64,000 nt of DNA from Acanthosepion lycidas (lineage: Eukaryota; Mollusca; Cephalopoda; Sepiida; Sepiidae), in NCBI GenBank assembly GCA_963932145.1, contig OZ010586.1, positions 72,551,368 through 72,615,367 of the forward strand. The letters are read 5' to 3'. Position numbers and translations under genes: made by a program. Each line of letters begins with the position of its first letter. Position 1 is the stretch's first letter. This document shows, piece after piece, positions 32,473 through 43,621 of this stretch. The notes beneath the pieces were generated by a model that made no database searches, was not told where the DNA came from, and saw nothing but the letters and a program-made list of their open reading frames with translations.

Positions 32473-33095
32473 ACTATACTTTGGGTCGATGTAGAAAACG
32501 GTGTAAAAGGAAATCAGAAATTTATTCATCTTTCCACAGTGGTAGGATTTGACAAGGTAGATTTAATATAGGGTGCTTTACATATAAGCCAAGGACAAAA
32601 AATACCCAGTTCTCGCGATTGCTCTCACGCTGACATCTGTATTCACCAATCGTCCTCTTGATTGCAACGAGGGAGGTACTGCCTCAGGGCTGGAGACCCC
32701 AGGTCAAGGCTTTCCTCATAACTATGAGAGAAAACGAAAACAGATACTATATTTTGATCTGAGCCTAAAGGACGAGTAGATTTCACATTTCAGGGTCGGT
32801 TTAATGTGGGGTTTCAAGGAAAAACTGCCCTGTCCCCAAAATCCACCAAAATCTTCAGGAACCCAACTGACTCTAGGGCAATGAGGGAGTTACTGTCACA
32901 GAGCTTGAATCCCCGGAATCAGGCTTCCTTTACAGAAAAAGAGATCACATGCTATATTATGAATCCAGCTTGAGAGCCGGGAAGAGTATGGTTTCGTTCA
33001 CAAACTGAAACTACGGCCTGCTCAGTATTCGTTTTCCGACCATAACTTTGTTGGAATCGTTTTAAATAATATCAAGCCTAAACCCCAAGTGTTTT
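32473..33095. repeat. Degenerate, loosely repeated block
   Basis: 'gcaa.gagggag.tactg.c.cag.gct.ga..cccc' occurs near 32658 and 32878, and a shorter cousin near 31652. Origin unknown. Confidence 0.4.
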
Positions 33096-33229
33096 CCCCT
33101 CGGACAGTATCTCTTCTTCGATAGGGGGCTGGGTTAATTGCCCGGCGCCTGAGGCGTCTCCAAAAGGGGAAGTGCTGAGGGGTCGTGGGGAATTTTTTCA
33201 CGTAGTTGTCGCTATTTTATATTTCTGAT

Positions 33230-33850
33230 TTCGCGCATGCACTTTGTTTTTAATTTTGTCGACTGCATCGTATAGTATGGTCAGTTGGGCACCGTATGTG
33301 AGAAAAAGGACACCATGACGCAACTCATTCCGCCAGAAATTTGGAAACGGCATGCTGTATTGCTTGGTATTCGTGTCAGTAGTTCTAGTACGAAATTTCA
33401 GTGTGTCTGGGTGTCAACCTGAAGAAAGTGCAGAGGATTTTTGGTGAGGGCCTCAGACTCAATACAGAGCCCTGCATCAAGTACCTTGAGAAGGTACTAC
33501 TGACCTGCATCAAGAGGATGGCTGCTGGGGGACACTATGTTTGGTAACAGGACTCTTCACAATGCCACAGACTGTCAGACAATTTCTGTGACCACACATC
33601 TGGTCACCTAACTCCCCATACTGCAACTCCCTTGATTATTATGTATGAGGATCAGTTGAGTGAGAGACCAACCAAACTCCTTGTAACATCAATGATAAAC
33701 TGAAGGCAAGGATTATGGTAGCATTCACCAACAAGGATACCATTTAGAAGAGATATAGGACATTCCGAAGTCGTCAGCGGGGCCATGGTTAAAACCAATG
33801 GTGATATTATTGAATAAATTTACTCTTTAGTATTTTTAGATATTTTTGTG
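33230..33850 (+). mobile_element. Mariner-like element, internally deleted
   Basis: 33314-33375 encodes MTQLIPPEIWKRHAVLLGIR, an N-terminal helix-turn-helix start. From about 33405 the C-terminal part follows: VCLGVNLKKVQRIFGEGLRL, IKYLEKVLL, GGHYVW*QDSSQCH (catalytic block, with a stop for a Trp/Gln codon), LSDNFCDHTSG, and the closing TNGDIIE. The middle is missing, so the copy cannot make transposase. Confidence 0.7.
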
Positions 33851-33938
33851 CAATTTTGATAAATATATCTGTTAAAATGAGATATCAGTGTTATTTTCAT
33901 GTCTGCGTAATTTAGACGACAATTTATCCATCGTACCC

Positions 33939-33967
33939 CATATATATATATATATATATATATATAT
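33939..33967. repeat. (TA)n microsatellite next to GACTCTC motif
   Basis: A 27-bp TA run is followed by 'ggactctcttgtcgcggccg', a motif repeated next to other TA arrays in this window. Confidence 0.8.
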
Positions 33968-34480
33968 GGACTCTCTTGTCGCGGCCGACAAATGAGGGCT
34001 CAGTAAAATAAAGAGGTGGTCAATTTTTATGGACATACATGTGTCTCCCAAGACCTGCAGGTACTTTGCAAAGTTTTAGACAGATGGAATTGCCACATGT
34101 TTCTGCGAGTGGACAGCTTGGCCTGATTTAATGCTTGAGACAAAACCACAGTGACAGTCAAAAGGTTGTCATCGAGTGGAGAAGCATGCTGCCGACTTGC
34201 TTTAATATTTGCACGCAATTGATTCAGATCTTCAAGTCGGCCTCGATCAAACCTATGTATAGATGAGAAGAAGGACAGGCGCCGGCTCCTTCCTGCTGGC
34301 CCTTTATTTTCCCAGCAAGAAAAGGGGATGCTGCATCGCTTTGCATTATCTTTAAGTTTATCTTTGTAACACGAGAGTGGCCTTGCAATTGATCTGCTTG
34401 TTAAAAGCTGACCAAAAGAGAAAGAGAAAGAGAGAGAGTTTGTGTGTGCGTGTGCAACTGTAAAAGCAATCTAGGCTTCT
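33968..34480. other. Unclassified; 63-codon minus ORF
   Basis: The minus frame (34218-34027) continues upstream as a degraded reading. I do not recognise it. It may be part of an old repeat. Confidence 0.35.
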
Positions 34481-34484
34481 CCCT

Positions 34485-34605
34485 TTTCTTTATATGCTAT
34501 GTCCTTTTAGGAAGTGAGTAAGCTTATCTTCTTGTCCTTTGTAATTCTATACAATATTTGTCCCCCGTACTGCATCTCCAACTCCCTTTTCTGATATCTA
34601 TTTAA
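34485..34605 (-). mobile_element. RTE 3'-end fragment
   Basis: 'atgctatgtccttttaggaa..cctttgtaattctatacaa' matches the RTE 3' end at 5102-5170. Confidence 0.55.
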
Positions 34606-34684
34606 ACACGTTATTTATTTTATCATTTAAACGTTTTTTTAAAGGGATACCCATATTTGAGTAGATGCTCATTTTATTTATTAG

Positions 34685-34852
34685 ACAGCATGTTTCATAG
34701 ACTATGTAAAGGCCTTCGGCAAAGCACGCCACAAAGATCTGCAGGAACTGCTCAGCAACCTTGATATATCCGGAAAAAGATATCAGAATAATCAAGAACC
34801 TATACTGGCTGCAAACAGCATTCATGTGCATAGGGAAATCCACATAAGAGTC
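34685..34852 (+). mobile_element. RTE reverse-transcriptase fragment
   Basis: Reads CFIDYVKAFGKARHKDLQEL, then DISGKDIRIIKNLYWLQTAF. This is RT motif A (F.D..KAFD, final Asp replaced by Gly) and the following block. It stops abruptly where mariner sequence begins. Confidence 0.75.
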
Positions 34853-34995
34853 AGAGTGTCTGGGTGCCAATCTGAAGACAGTACAGAGGATTTTTGGTGA
34901 GGGCCTCGGACTCAACACAGAGGCCTACATCAAGTACTTTGAGAAGCTACTACTGCCCTGAGTCAAGGGAGTGGCTGCTGGGAGATCCATAGTAC
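34853..34995 (+). mobile_element. Mariner fragment, sister of 33405-33545
   Basis: VCLGANLKTVQRIFGEGLGL then NTEAYIKYFEKLLLP matches the relic 1.45 kb upstream, with the same orientation. Fused to the RT fragment without a spacer. Confidence 0.75.
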
Positions 34996-35107
34996 TCTCA
35001 TTTTTTGGTTTCTGAAGGCATTTTCCTATTTCTTAAAACTTTGTGTAGCCACCGGAAGGAATCCCTAACTATTTTAATGTCTTCGGATCTCTGTTCACTC
35101 CCTAGTC

Positions 35108-35436
35108 CTGGGTATGACGATGAACTATATCTGGCAGCAAGGCCTCTGATCGTAAGACTGGGTGTTTTGAGGAGCGCAGAACTAACTATTAATTACTTAT
35201 ATTCACAGGTCTACCATAACCTGGGGAGGTATCACTTGTTAGGATCCCAGCTATGAACAATAGTGAACCCGCAAACAAAAATTAAAACAAGGCGAAAGTA
35301 TAAAAATACATATTTAAAGTAAAAATACCAACTATACATTTTTATACAAAAAAAAATTACCAATAATACATTTTTGTAGCGAAATTATCAACAATATATT
35401 TTTATACAAGAATTACCAACAATGCATCTAGAAACA
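35108..35436 (+). repeat. Family X copy 3, 5' part
   Basis: CTGGGTATGACGATGAACTA start, middle subrepeats ('accaacaata.atttttata'). Broken by a (CA)n/(TA)n array and inserted material. The 3' part resumes at 36570. Confidence 0.75.

Positions 35437-35477
<41 letters not shown>
35437..35477. repeat. (CA)n-(TA)n microsatellite
   Basis: Followed at 35478 by 'gtcgactctcccgtcgaaat'. Confidence 0.9.
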
Positions 35478-35522
35478 GTCGACTCTCCCGTCGAAATTCG
35501 ATGTATGAGGGTCAAGCAGATC

Positions 35523-35705
35523 AGTTTCCAGGAAACCGACAGCCCGACAACGGCACATGTGATTTGATTATAGTGGTGAAGGCTTCATCCACACTTGAAG
35601 GGCCGATTACAGAGACCTGGTGCACTAAGTGCCACAAGGTCCCCAAACGACCCTCCGCATATTTTGAATTCAGAGTTGTCCTTCTCCTAGACCAGTTGCC
35701 ACCCA
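35523..35705 (-). mobile_element. S1 extended 3' region
   Basis: Matches 4447-4625 ('ggaaaccgacagcccgacaa..aattcagagtt.tccttctc'). It is followed by S1 in the opposite orientation, so the two form an inverted pair. Confidence 0.7.
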
Positions 35706-35880
35706 AGGAGGCACGGTGTAGTAATGGATAGTGGCTTGGATTGAGGAATCGCAGAGCCGAGTTCGAATTCCAGTCAAATCCATAACAGTCACTTACGTGC
35801 TAATACCATTGGGAAAGGTATGAATCCTCTCCCTCCAATTATGGGTAAAATAGCAGGACAGACTGGGTTTTATATATATA
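35706..35880 (+). mobile_element. S1 SINE
   Basis: 'gaggcacggtgtagtaatgg', B-box 'gagttcgaattccagtcaaa', body and a TA tail. Confidence 0.85.
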
Positions 35881-35889
35881 TAACCCAAG

Positions 35890-35995
35890 ATGGTAAGTAA
35901 GGGATGGAGCCAAGACGCAAGCGGTTACTGAGGGTTAAAGAAAAGGAGAAAGCGATATTAAGGAGAGCCAACAGTAAATGAACAGTATATAAAGG
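35890..35995 (-). mobile_element. LINE-A 3' end, near-identical to 38382-38477
   Basis: 'aagtaagggatggagccaag' onward is shared with 38382-38477 for about 95 bp with one mismatch. It is a short 5'-truncated copy. Confidence 0.8.
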
Positions 35996-35996
35996 G

Positions 35997-36445
35997 TGTT
36001 CCAATAACTTGAACCGATTTTAAATGTGAGTTAAGTTTAAGTGTCTAATGATATTTTTTTTCTTTTTCTTTCAGATTTATCAAATTTTAAGTCTTTGGCA
36101 ATTTCAACCATGGAAAGATTAACAACCAAACAACGTGTTAAAGTTATCGAAGCCTATTACGGAAACGGACGTTCAAACAGAAATGCATTTCGCACACTTC
36201 GCAATATTTTTGGTCAACATAATGCACTAACCGAGAGAGCAATTGGAAATGATGTAACGTTGTTGTGGAGAGGTTCGATTCCTGCGCGCGATGTCGAAGT
36301 GGACGGGAGAGGGATAATCGAGAACCCATTAATAAGGTTGTCTTCAACATGTAATTTTCGGCCACATTCTTGTGCGCTGCAGAAATGTTTTCAGCTGAAC
36401 GGCGTAAACGAGCGTGCAATGGTGTTTTTACATCTTCCACCAACC
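35997..36445. mobile_element. Mariner-like relic with internal inversion
   Basis: Plus strand from 36110: MERLTTKQRVKVIEAYYGNG, then FRTLRNIFGQHNALTERAIG, the N-terminal HTH of a mariner-type transposase. Minus strand 36443-36320: VEDVKTPLHARLRRSAENIS, then AAHKNVAENYML, which is the segment that should follow on the same strand. GGTGTTCCAATAACTTGAAC at 35996-36015 is a plausible terminal repeat. Confidence 0.72.
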
Positions 36446-36492
36446 TAGTTTGTTTGAATTTACGAACAATTTTTTCAATTGCTCTCTTGAAT

Positions 36493-36496
<4 letters not shown>

Positions 36497-36570
<74 letters not shown>
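36497..36570. repeat. (TA)n microsatellite
   Basis: About 74 bp of TA. Confidence 0.97.
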
Positions 36571-36574
<4 letters not shown>

Positions 36575-36705
36575 AAAGTATAAAATTATGTACAAAATAT
36601 CTGTAGCTGAAGACATAAAATTGCGTACAAAATATTAAGTTTTCGACATTAAATGATCTATGGAGGTTGATATGTCACTAAACAAAAACAACCACACCAA
36701 ACCTG
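36571..36705 (+). repeat. Family X copy 3, 3' part
   Basis: 'cacgaaagtataaaattatg' to 'gacattaaatgatctatgga' and an AAAC-like tail. Completes the copy begun at 35108. Confidence 0.65.
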
Positions 36706-37710
36706 TTCATCTCCTTGCTCTTAGTAGATCTGCTTTCATCTATTAAAATATCTTTTTGATTAAGCAAGCAGTTTCGCCGTTATTACTAATTATTGTATAA
36801 TGTAGTGTGACTCACATCTACTGCAGGTGCTAAAACCTATTAATAAGGTTGTCTTCAACATGTAATTTTCTGGTATTTGCACACATCTTGTTGTTACTGG
36901 TTTTAAGGCGTTTACCTGCTTTAAGTTCTCGAAATCTCGAACGTTTCGCTTTAGAATAGTACTTATCAGACTATTCACGCAAACCATTATTAAAAAGGTA
37001 CCATGGATGAAAGCTCTCTTCAGGGCTGTAGCCGTAGCAACAACGCTTGGCTAATTCTAATTTCGAGTTGGTGAGGCTATTTGTTGGTGGTTTTGTATTT
37101 AGTGTTATCCTTCACGTAGGCTATGGGATACAGTCTACCCTGATAATTTCACTCAGTTTTTTTTTTTTTAATTATTATCCCCAATTATTTTCGAACTAAA
37201 TTAGTTAGACATGAAGATATATTGAAACACTCACACCGTGTATTAGTCACGGGAGACTCGTAAGTCATAGCATTTCCAACACATCTTCCTCTGATTTAAT
37301 TATGGCCACTTGTAATTAAAAAGGTTCTTTTCAGGTTAAAATTATGGTCTTTAAGGTTATGGTGGCTTGCGAGTGTTGTTTAATTTTAAGTCCATTTTAT
37401 AGTCATATAGATTTTTCTTTAAATTTCGTAATATTTCATTTATTGGTTGTGGTGGGGGAGTATTGTTTCATTTTATTTGATGAATTCATGCTGATGATGT
37501 AGAATTAGCTCTTTCTTTTACGTTGATTAAATTTTAACTGTTTTCTTCAACGATAATTTTTTATATAGAGATTAGCTAAAAATGAAGGGATGAATGTTAA
37601 CTAGAATAGATTCAGGTGCTGGGAGGAAGCCCTACCTGATAGACTTCTGGCTTGTAGCCATACTCAACACGCTAGTTACGGATTGGTTAGTATATTTAAC
37701 TGAGGTTTTG
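36706..37710. other. Intergenic, AT-rich
   Basis: 'attaataaggttgtcttcaa' plus 'catgtaattttc' at 36838-36869 repeats 36329-36360. The rest has no recognised feature. Confidence 0.5.
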
Positions 37711-37920
37711 AATTCAAAGTTGTCCTCCTAGAGTAGTTGCCAACCAAGGCTAAAGGACACATTATATCCTCATAGCTGGTAGTGGTATGGTCGTAGGGGG
37801 CGGAAGAGATGGATTTATTGCAGTTATTTGCACAAGTAAATGTAACGAGCTCAACTGGAATTTGAACTCGGCTCAACGATTTCTCAATACTATCGATTAC
37901 TCCAATATGCATTTCAAGTC
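37711..37920 (-). mobile_element. S1 SINE
   Basis: Minus strand: head near 37915, B-box 'gagttcaaattccagttgag', body, 'ctctaggaggacaacttt' extension. More diverged than other copies. Confidence 0.7.
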
Positions 37921-38104
37921 TGCATTAACACTGAGACATTGGGCATTAGGCATTTGTTGCACATGACGTGAGTGTTTGAAAACTTGTCTCGCAGACTGAT
38001 CCGATCAGCAATGGATTGTACGTTGGAATTTTCCGTTTCTCTATTTGTGATTCGCGTATTAGTCTCAAAGACTATTACTACTGCAAGATAGTAATATCAG
38101 GAAC
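37921..38104. other. Intergenic
   Basis: Nothing recognised. Confidence 0.5.
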
Positions 38105-38360
38105 TTTAAGTATGGATGTGTGGCTGGTGTAATGGATAACGGCTAGAATTTGGAAAGGAGAGAACCGAATTTCAATTTTAGACAGGTTTATTATATTCCC
38201 TTACGCGCAAATAACCATGAAGATGGTCTGAATCCATCTCATCTCCCCCTAGCTATGGGTTAAATATTAGGACTTTTATCAGTAACTTAAATTTCCAAAA
38301 TCTAAAAAAACATTCTGGCTTCGCATAACCCGGAAATAAAATGAATCAATCATTAATTTT
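38105..38360 (+). mobile_element. S1 SINE
   Basis: 'tgtgtggctggtgtaatgga' head, body 'cccttacgcgcaaataac', 'ctagctatgggttaaata', tail 'aaataaaatgaatcaatcat'. Confidence 0.8.
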
Positions 38361-38374
38361 GTATTTTTAATCAT

Positions 38375-38720
38375 TTCACCCCAAGTAAGGGATGGAGCCA
38401 AGACGCAAGCGGTTACTGAGGGTTAAAGAAAAGGAGAAAGCGATATTGAGGAGAGCCAACAGTAAATGAACAGTATTCAGAAAAACAGATGATTTAAAAT
38501 CTTGAAAATCGTAGTTGACAGGAAAGCAAGAAGCCAGAAGGCGAGAAGTGCGAGATAAGAATCTATTAGAATAGGATTTACGGTTACATATCGCTATTTC
38601 AATAGTAAAACGATAAGACCTAGCTGCCAATCTAGTGGTACGCTGGAATTCCACGAACCAAAGAGGAAATCTCATCAGAACAACTGCAATAAAAGTTAGA
38701 TCGATTTTCTTGTGAAAACA
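38375..38720 (-). mobile_element. LINE-A 3' part
   Basis: Minus frame 38675-38376 reads MRFPLWFVEFQRTTRLAARS, then SYRFTIEIAICNRKSYSNRF and FLSRTSRLLASCFPVNYDFQ, matching the closing LINE-A block. One long frame is still open, so this is a fairly young copy. Confidence 0.8.
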
Positions 38721-38794
38721 TGGCCGATAAAATGTAATATGTTTGAAAAGCTATCTTATTCCATCAACAAAATGTTTTTACTTTTTTTTTAATA

Positions 38795-39265
38795 TTAAAT
38801 TTCACCCAATTCAAGGCTCAAGAGTAACTCAAGGTAGAGGGAAACTGAATGAGCTGTGTGGTATAAATGTAAGAGGAGAAAGTAAAAAATGAATGTTATG
38901 AAGGTGGTTAGACAGCGATGGACACTTGTCTGGAAGAAGTTAAAACTGTTTTGTCCATGGAAGCATCCACATGTAAGTTTTTTTTTCACAAGCAGCAGTT
39001 CTTCCTCGAGAGAAAAAAAAAGCTATCTGAGTTGAACTTTCTTAGAAATGGTATACGTAAATTCGTATGGATGAGTCGAATCCATAGACATGGCGAGTCC
39101 TAGCTGGTGGAACCAAAAATGGATTTGCTCTGAACATTTGCTATAGAAATAGTAGCAGGCGTGCAATGTTGCGTCTGTGGAAAGAGGTGGTAGAGTGGAA
39201 GATAATTCGTTCCATTAAAAGATCGCTTAAACGATTTTGAACTCTATCAAAAATGGAATGTGAAG
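38795..39265 (-). mobile_element. LINE-B 3' relic
   Basis: Aligns in order with 51725-52190 ('caagagtaactcaaggtaga', 'gaatgagctg', 'gaaagaggtggtagagtgga..ttc.tt.caaa.gatcgct'). No frame survives. Class inferred from LINE-A-like layout only. Confidence 0.45.
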
Positions 39266-39455
39266 ATTAGTTTGTCTCTTTATGTTTTTTTTGTAAATTT
39301 GAATATTGGTCACCTAAATTTGTATATTAGTCGCCTGTTCGGTGGAGATATTTCTAAAAATATTTTTGATTAGTATGAATAAATTTTAATCCGGTAACAT
39401 TACATTTATTAATGTTTCTTATTTACTTTAATCTCAGCGCTCATACTGTTCCGCA
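39266..39455. other. Intergenic, AT-rich
   Basis: Nothing recognised. Confidence 0.5.
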
Positions 39456-40150
39456 AACATTTGTAATCGAATCCCACACCCCAAGCAAGGTAGTGAAGCC
39501 ACTAAAACACAAGGAGTTACCGGGTATTGAAGAATTAAAAGAACGTAAACATTACTAAGGAGAGAGAACGAAAAGAGAGTAATCAAGAGGGCAGCAGATA
39601 TCAATTGACATTGCATTTAAATTTTTGATGATTAAAGTTGACTAGAAAGCATGGTGCTGGAAGAGAGTTCCACAAGCGAGAAGTGCGAGAAAAGAAACTG
39701 TTAGTATAGAACTTACGGTTAAATCTAGTCAACTCGATTGTAAATTAGTGAAACCTCGTCGCCATTCTATCACTAAATTCAAAAAGTCTCGATATCATAG
39801 CGAAGAGCTCACCCTAACAGTTGCCATAAAAGTATTTAAAGAAAAGTCACTGGGAGGCAACTTTACGGAGGTGGGAAAGTGACAGAAGCCGAGACGCCAG
39901 ATTAGGACCAAAAATATTGAAGATTCTTCATTGGGTTTTAGTGGGGATCTCTAGAGATATAGAAGGGTCACCAGACCATATGTGAAAGCAATATACAAAG
40001 CATTGACAAATGATAATCTTAGAAATATGTATGAAAGATTATGCAGAGAAAATTTTCTAGCACGCCTCAGTGAACCAACATTTTTAGCAGCTGACCTAGC
40101 ATTTGATTCAATATAGTGTTTCCACTTCATGTCCGCTGAGAGCGTTACAA
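39456..40150 (-). mobile_element. LINE-A C-terminal part, decayed
   Basis: Collinear with 25378-26080: 3' end 'ccccaagcaaggtagtgaag', 'ttccacaagcgagaagtgcg', 'gaacttacggttaaatctag', 'cagctgacctagcatttgat'. Frames broken. Confidence 0.8.
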
Positions 40151-40560
40151 TTATAAAACATTTCTTTTTTTTATCAGTTCGTAGCAGTTGACTTTTTCAG
40201 TTAATTGTTCCCGAAAAATAGTTTTTTAATACTATTCATAGCTTATACATTATGCAGATTTTACCAAGTCTGTAGAAAAAGAATCGTTTGGCATAGTTTA
40301 AATGATTATTAGGATAAGTATGTAAGCAAAACAGATAGCCTAGATATAAAATTGACTGTAAAACTTAATAGATCGCCTATCAACCGTTAAAAAGCTAATT
40401 TCTTTAGACAAGTCGACGCATTTTTCCGTATCAGTGATCTTAGAAAAACGCCTTGTAACTGCGTACACCACATACAGACGAGTAAAACACACACACACAT
40501 AAAGCAGTGGCAAAAAAAAAAAGAATTGTTATAAACAAAGCTATATACCGTGTGTTTGAA
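40151..40560. other. Intergenic
   Basis: No recognised feature. Confidence 0.5.
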
Positions 40561-40642
40561 AAGTAACTCCCTATTTTATGTATGATAGACTCTCCCATCT
40601 TGTATATATTTGGACGGGAGAGGGATAATACGTATATTTATT

Positions 40643-40712
<70 letters not shown>
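40561..40712. repeat. CTCTCCC/GGGAGAG hairpin and (TA)n array
   Basis: 'agactctccca' (40589) pairs with 'gggagaggga' (40615) around a 16-base loop, followed by about 66 bp of TA (40647-40712). 'tgaaaagtaactccctattt' at 40557-40576 resembles a mariner end. Confidence 0.6.
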
Positions 40713-40714
<2 letters not shown>

Positions 40715-41614
40715 CTCTCACAGGTAGCACGAATTGGAGTTTCATGCACAGCGCAATCTTCAGGAGTGATATCTTCTAAGTGCGATACCATGAATATTAA
40801 TAGTTGTTACATATTATATCAATATTCTAAAATCTATTTTGAAATCTATTTTAATCAATCTATTTTAATCATGTTTGAGCAGATCTTTGGTTTTATGGTT
40901 AAAGTAGACATCAATTCTGTTCCCTAATTCTGCAGGTTAGGGTTATAATAGCAAGTGTTTTAATATAATTAAAATTCTGTTCTCGCGTTCAGCAAGTTAG
41001 GGTTATTTCAGCAAGTGTGTTAATATAATAAGCCTCTCCAACAAACAAAAGTTACATCTGTCTCTCTTTACATTATATGGTTTAGCTTTCGTGATTATAT
41101 CCCAGCTAATGGTTGGGTTCTTATAGTTGTTTTTCAACCGCTAAATATGCTTTGAAAGTATTGCCAGTTTTTTTTTTATTATTTCATATTGCTCGGTGTC
41201 ATTTTGTGGTGGTAAAAACACGATTTCCAGTTGTTTTCGGTGGCTCCAAAATGATATTTAACATCATCTGAATTGATCCTCCGTAAATTATGCACTGTCC
41301 ATTTAATGGATAGCTTACGTTTTTACGGCAGTTGCATTGGCTTTTATTAAGATTATTATTTAGTGTTTTGTTTGCTTGCTTAATGCATTATTGTTATGTT
41401 GGGATATATAATTGTTTTTTTTTGTACAGCTATAACGGACCTTACTGTTATTTTTATTAAATATCATTTTTTATTGTTGGAGATTGACCAAAGTGTTTGT
41501 GAATTAAATTTAGGAAAATTCTACCGACATTGGTTTTGACATTGTTGGTGTAAGGCAGGTTGAACTATATTATGTTATACATTAAGAAATGGACAAAGTC
41601 CGACAATTTATTTA
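40713..41614. other. Intergenic, AT-rich
   Basis: A short direct repeat ('caggttagggtta..agcaagtgt.ttaatataat') occurs near 40933 and 40990. No gene. Confidence 0.5.
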
Positions 41615-42020
41615 TTAAAGATATTTTTATGTTTAACGTTCTTTTTATAGATACAAGTATTTAAGTAAATGCTCTGTTTATAATAAACAGTATTAAATAA
41701 CATTTACCGGCCTGAATGTCCGAGAAATTTTCATAGAAAATATTCGTCCTTTGACAGGATTCGAACCTGCATCCTATTTGGATAAACAGTATTAAATCAC
41801 ATTTAATAACTTTGTGGCCGAGCGGTTAAGGCCCGTCAGCGTAAAAGACGGTTCCAAATAGGATGCAGGTTCGAATCATGTCAAAGGACGGATATTTTCT
41901 ATGAAGATTTCTCGGACATTCAGGCCGGTAAATGTTATTTAATACTGTTTATTATAAACAGAGCATTTACTTAAATACTTGTATCTATAAAAAGAACGTT
42001 AAACATAAAAATGTCTTTAA
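41615..42020. repeat. 406-bp palindrome with tRNA-like loop
   Basis: Arms 41615-41781 and 41854-42020 (167 bp each) are near-perfect reverse complements. The 72-bp loop contains 'gtggccgagcggttaaggc', a Ser/Leu-type tRNA A-box and D-arm. The right arm starts with the matching 'gatgcaggttcgaatcatgt' T-arm; the left arm holds its inverse with the better-paired 'gacaggattcgaacctgc'. Confidence 0.9.
41812..41887 (+). pseudogene. tRNA-Ser/Leu-like pseudogene or SINE head
   Basis: D-arm, a GACGG/CCGTC anticodon-like stem with an oversized 9-base loop, a variable part and TTCGAAT T-loop can be traced. The acceptor stem pairs only at 5 of 7 positions (CTTTG/CAAAG). No anticodon can be assigned, so it is not a working tRNA. 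Confidence 0.6.
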
Positions 42021-42514
42021 TATATATATTATGTTACGTTTGCGTTGTTATAGCTTACTTTTATCATTATTGTTATTTCTTTTTACATAGTCTAAATTCA
42101 TTGTATGGTTACTGCGTTCTAGTGCTTTGTTATATCTAGCTTTATTATCGTCGAACATTTCTTTGTTACTAGAGTTGGTCGATAACCTAAATGATATCGA
42201 ACAGTAAAAATCTGCATTCTTTCTTTTTTATATTACTGAACTATTCAATAGCTTCCTTAATTTCAAATTTTATTTAAAATAATTTTTAATTTTAGTTTTT
42301 TTAATTCTTCATATTTGAACTTGAGAATTTGAATGATATTAATTATAAATTATTAATTATAATATTTTCAGGCAACAATAACTAAATAAACAAGTCTTAA
42401 CACTCAATTTTAAATCATTACCACGAGAACGCAAATCTCATAACGGTCAGATCGTATTCAGTACCTGAAGATTACAAATTTGCATGAAACTCTGAGTCGT
42501 GCTATCGACGTTTG

Positions 42515-42519
<5 letters not shown>
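42021..42519. other. Intergenic, AT-rich
   Basis: No recognised feature. Confidence 0.5.

Positions 42520-42578
<59 letters not shown>
42520..42578. repeat. (TA)n microsatellite
   Basis: About 58 bp of TA. Confidence 0.97.
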
Positions 42579-42579
<1 letters not shown>

Positions 42580-43326
42580 CGATTTTTCACTTTCTAAGAT
42601 AACAAAATCAAAATTGGATTTTTCTCGAATATTTTAAAATAAAAAAGATTACAAAATTATAAAAATTATTACAAAAGATTACACAAATGAAAAATGTGAA
42701 ACATGGAATTTATTTTTTAAAATAATTTTTTTTAATAAAAATAATCTTTTAAACTCTACACTCACATTTCAAAATCAGTCATTCATGTTTTACTAATCTT
42801 TTTGCTTAATATAATCGCTTGCGATTATTAATAAAAGACAAATTTTTCTCATCAATCAGAATAATTTTAAGTCATTCTTCGTGCTAAAATAGTGTTAGTT
42901 CTACTAAGAGTTATTGTAATCTGTGCTTCATCGGCAGACTGAATTTCCCCACACCTTTTCAATGAACTTTTCAGCGTGAATTTTGATTGGTCAGTCCAGG
43001 ACTTGACTTTCGTTGAAACCATTCTTGACAAGTTTGGTTACATACTTTTATTCACTATTCTAATAGGAAAATGAAATTCTGTACCAAGTGGAATTACTTT
43101 GAGGACTTCAAGATAATGTTTTAAAGAATTTAGTGGTTTCTCACTTTCAGTTGACCCCTTCGTCGTAACAAGGTCTCTCGAGCGCCAAACAATGTAACAG
43201 TCACAAAAGCTCTGATCTGTCTTTGGGCTTTGTTTTCATTTTCCTTTGCACATAATACATTGAACTAGATAATTATTTTTAGTTTCGTCTAATCTTCAGT
43301 CATGTGATTCCTGAGTTATTGATGTG

Positions 43327-43328
<2 letters not shown>
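42579..43328. other. Intergenic, AT-rich
   Basis: No gene or repeat family recognised. Confidence 0.5.
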
Positions 43329-43385
<57 letters not shown>

Positions 43386-43621
43386 CCAAGAGGATAGAAT
43401 CCAGGTAGAGCTCAATGTTCAGGACAGAGTAAGAATATAATATAAAAGGCTCAAACACTAATATTCCATTGTTATAATTTATTACATTGGAATCGTAACC
43501 ACGAGTCAATTCATCAGACCTACGAATTAAAAAAGTTTTTTGAATTTGTAGGTCTGATGAATTGGATAGTGATTATGATTCCAATGTAATAAATTATAAC
43601 CATGGAATATTATTGTCTGAG

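Noticed and set aside
41812..41887. Functional tRNA gene
   Set aside because: Anticodon loop of 9 bases and poor acceptor pairing; no valid anticodon.
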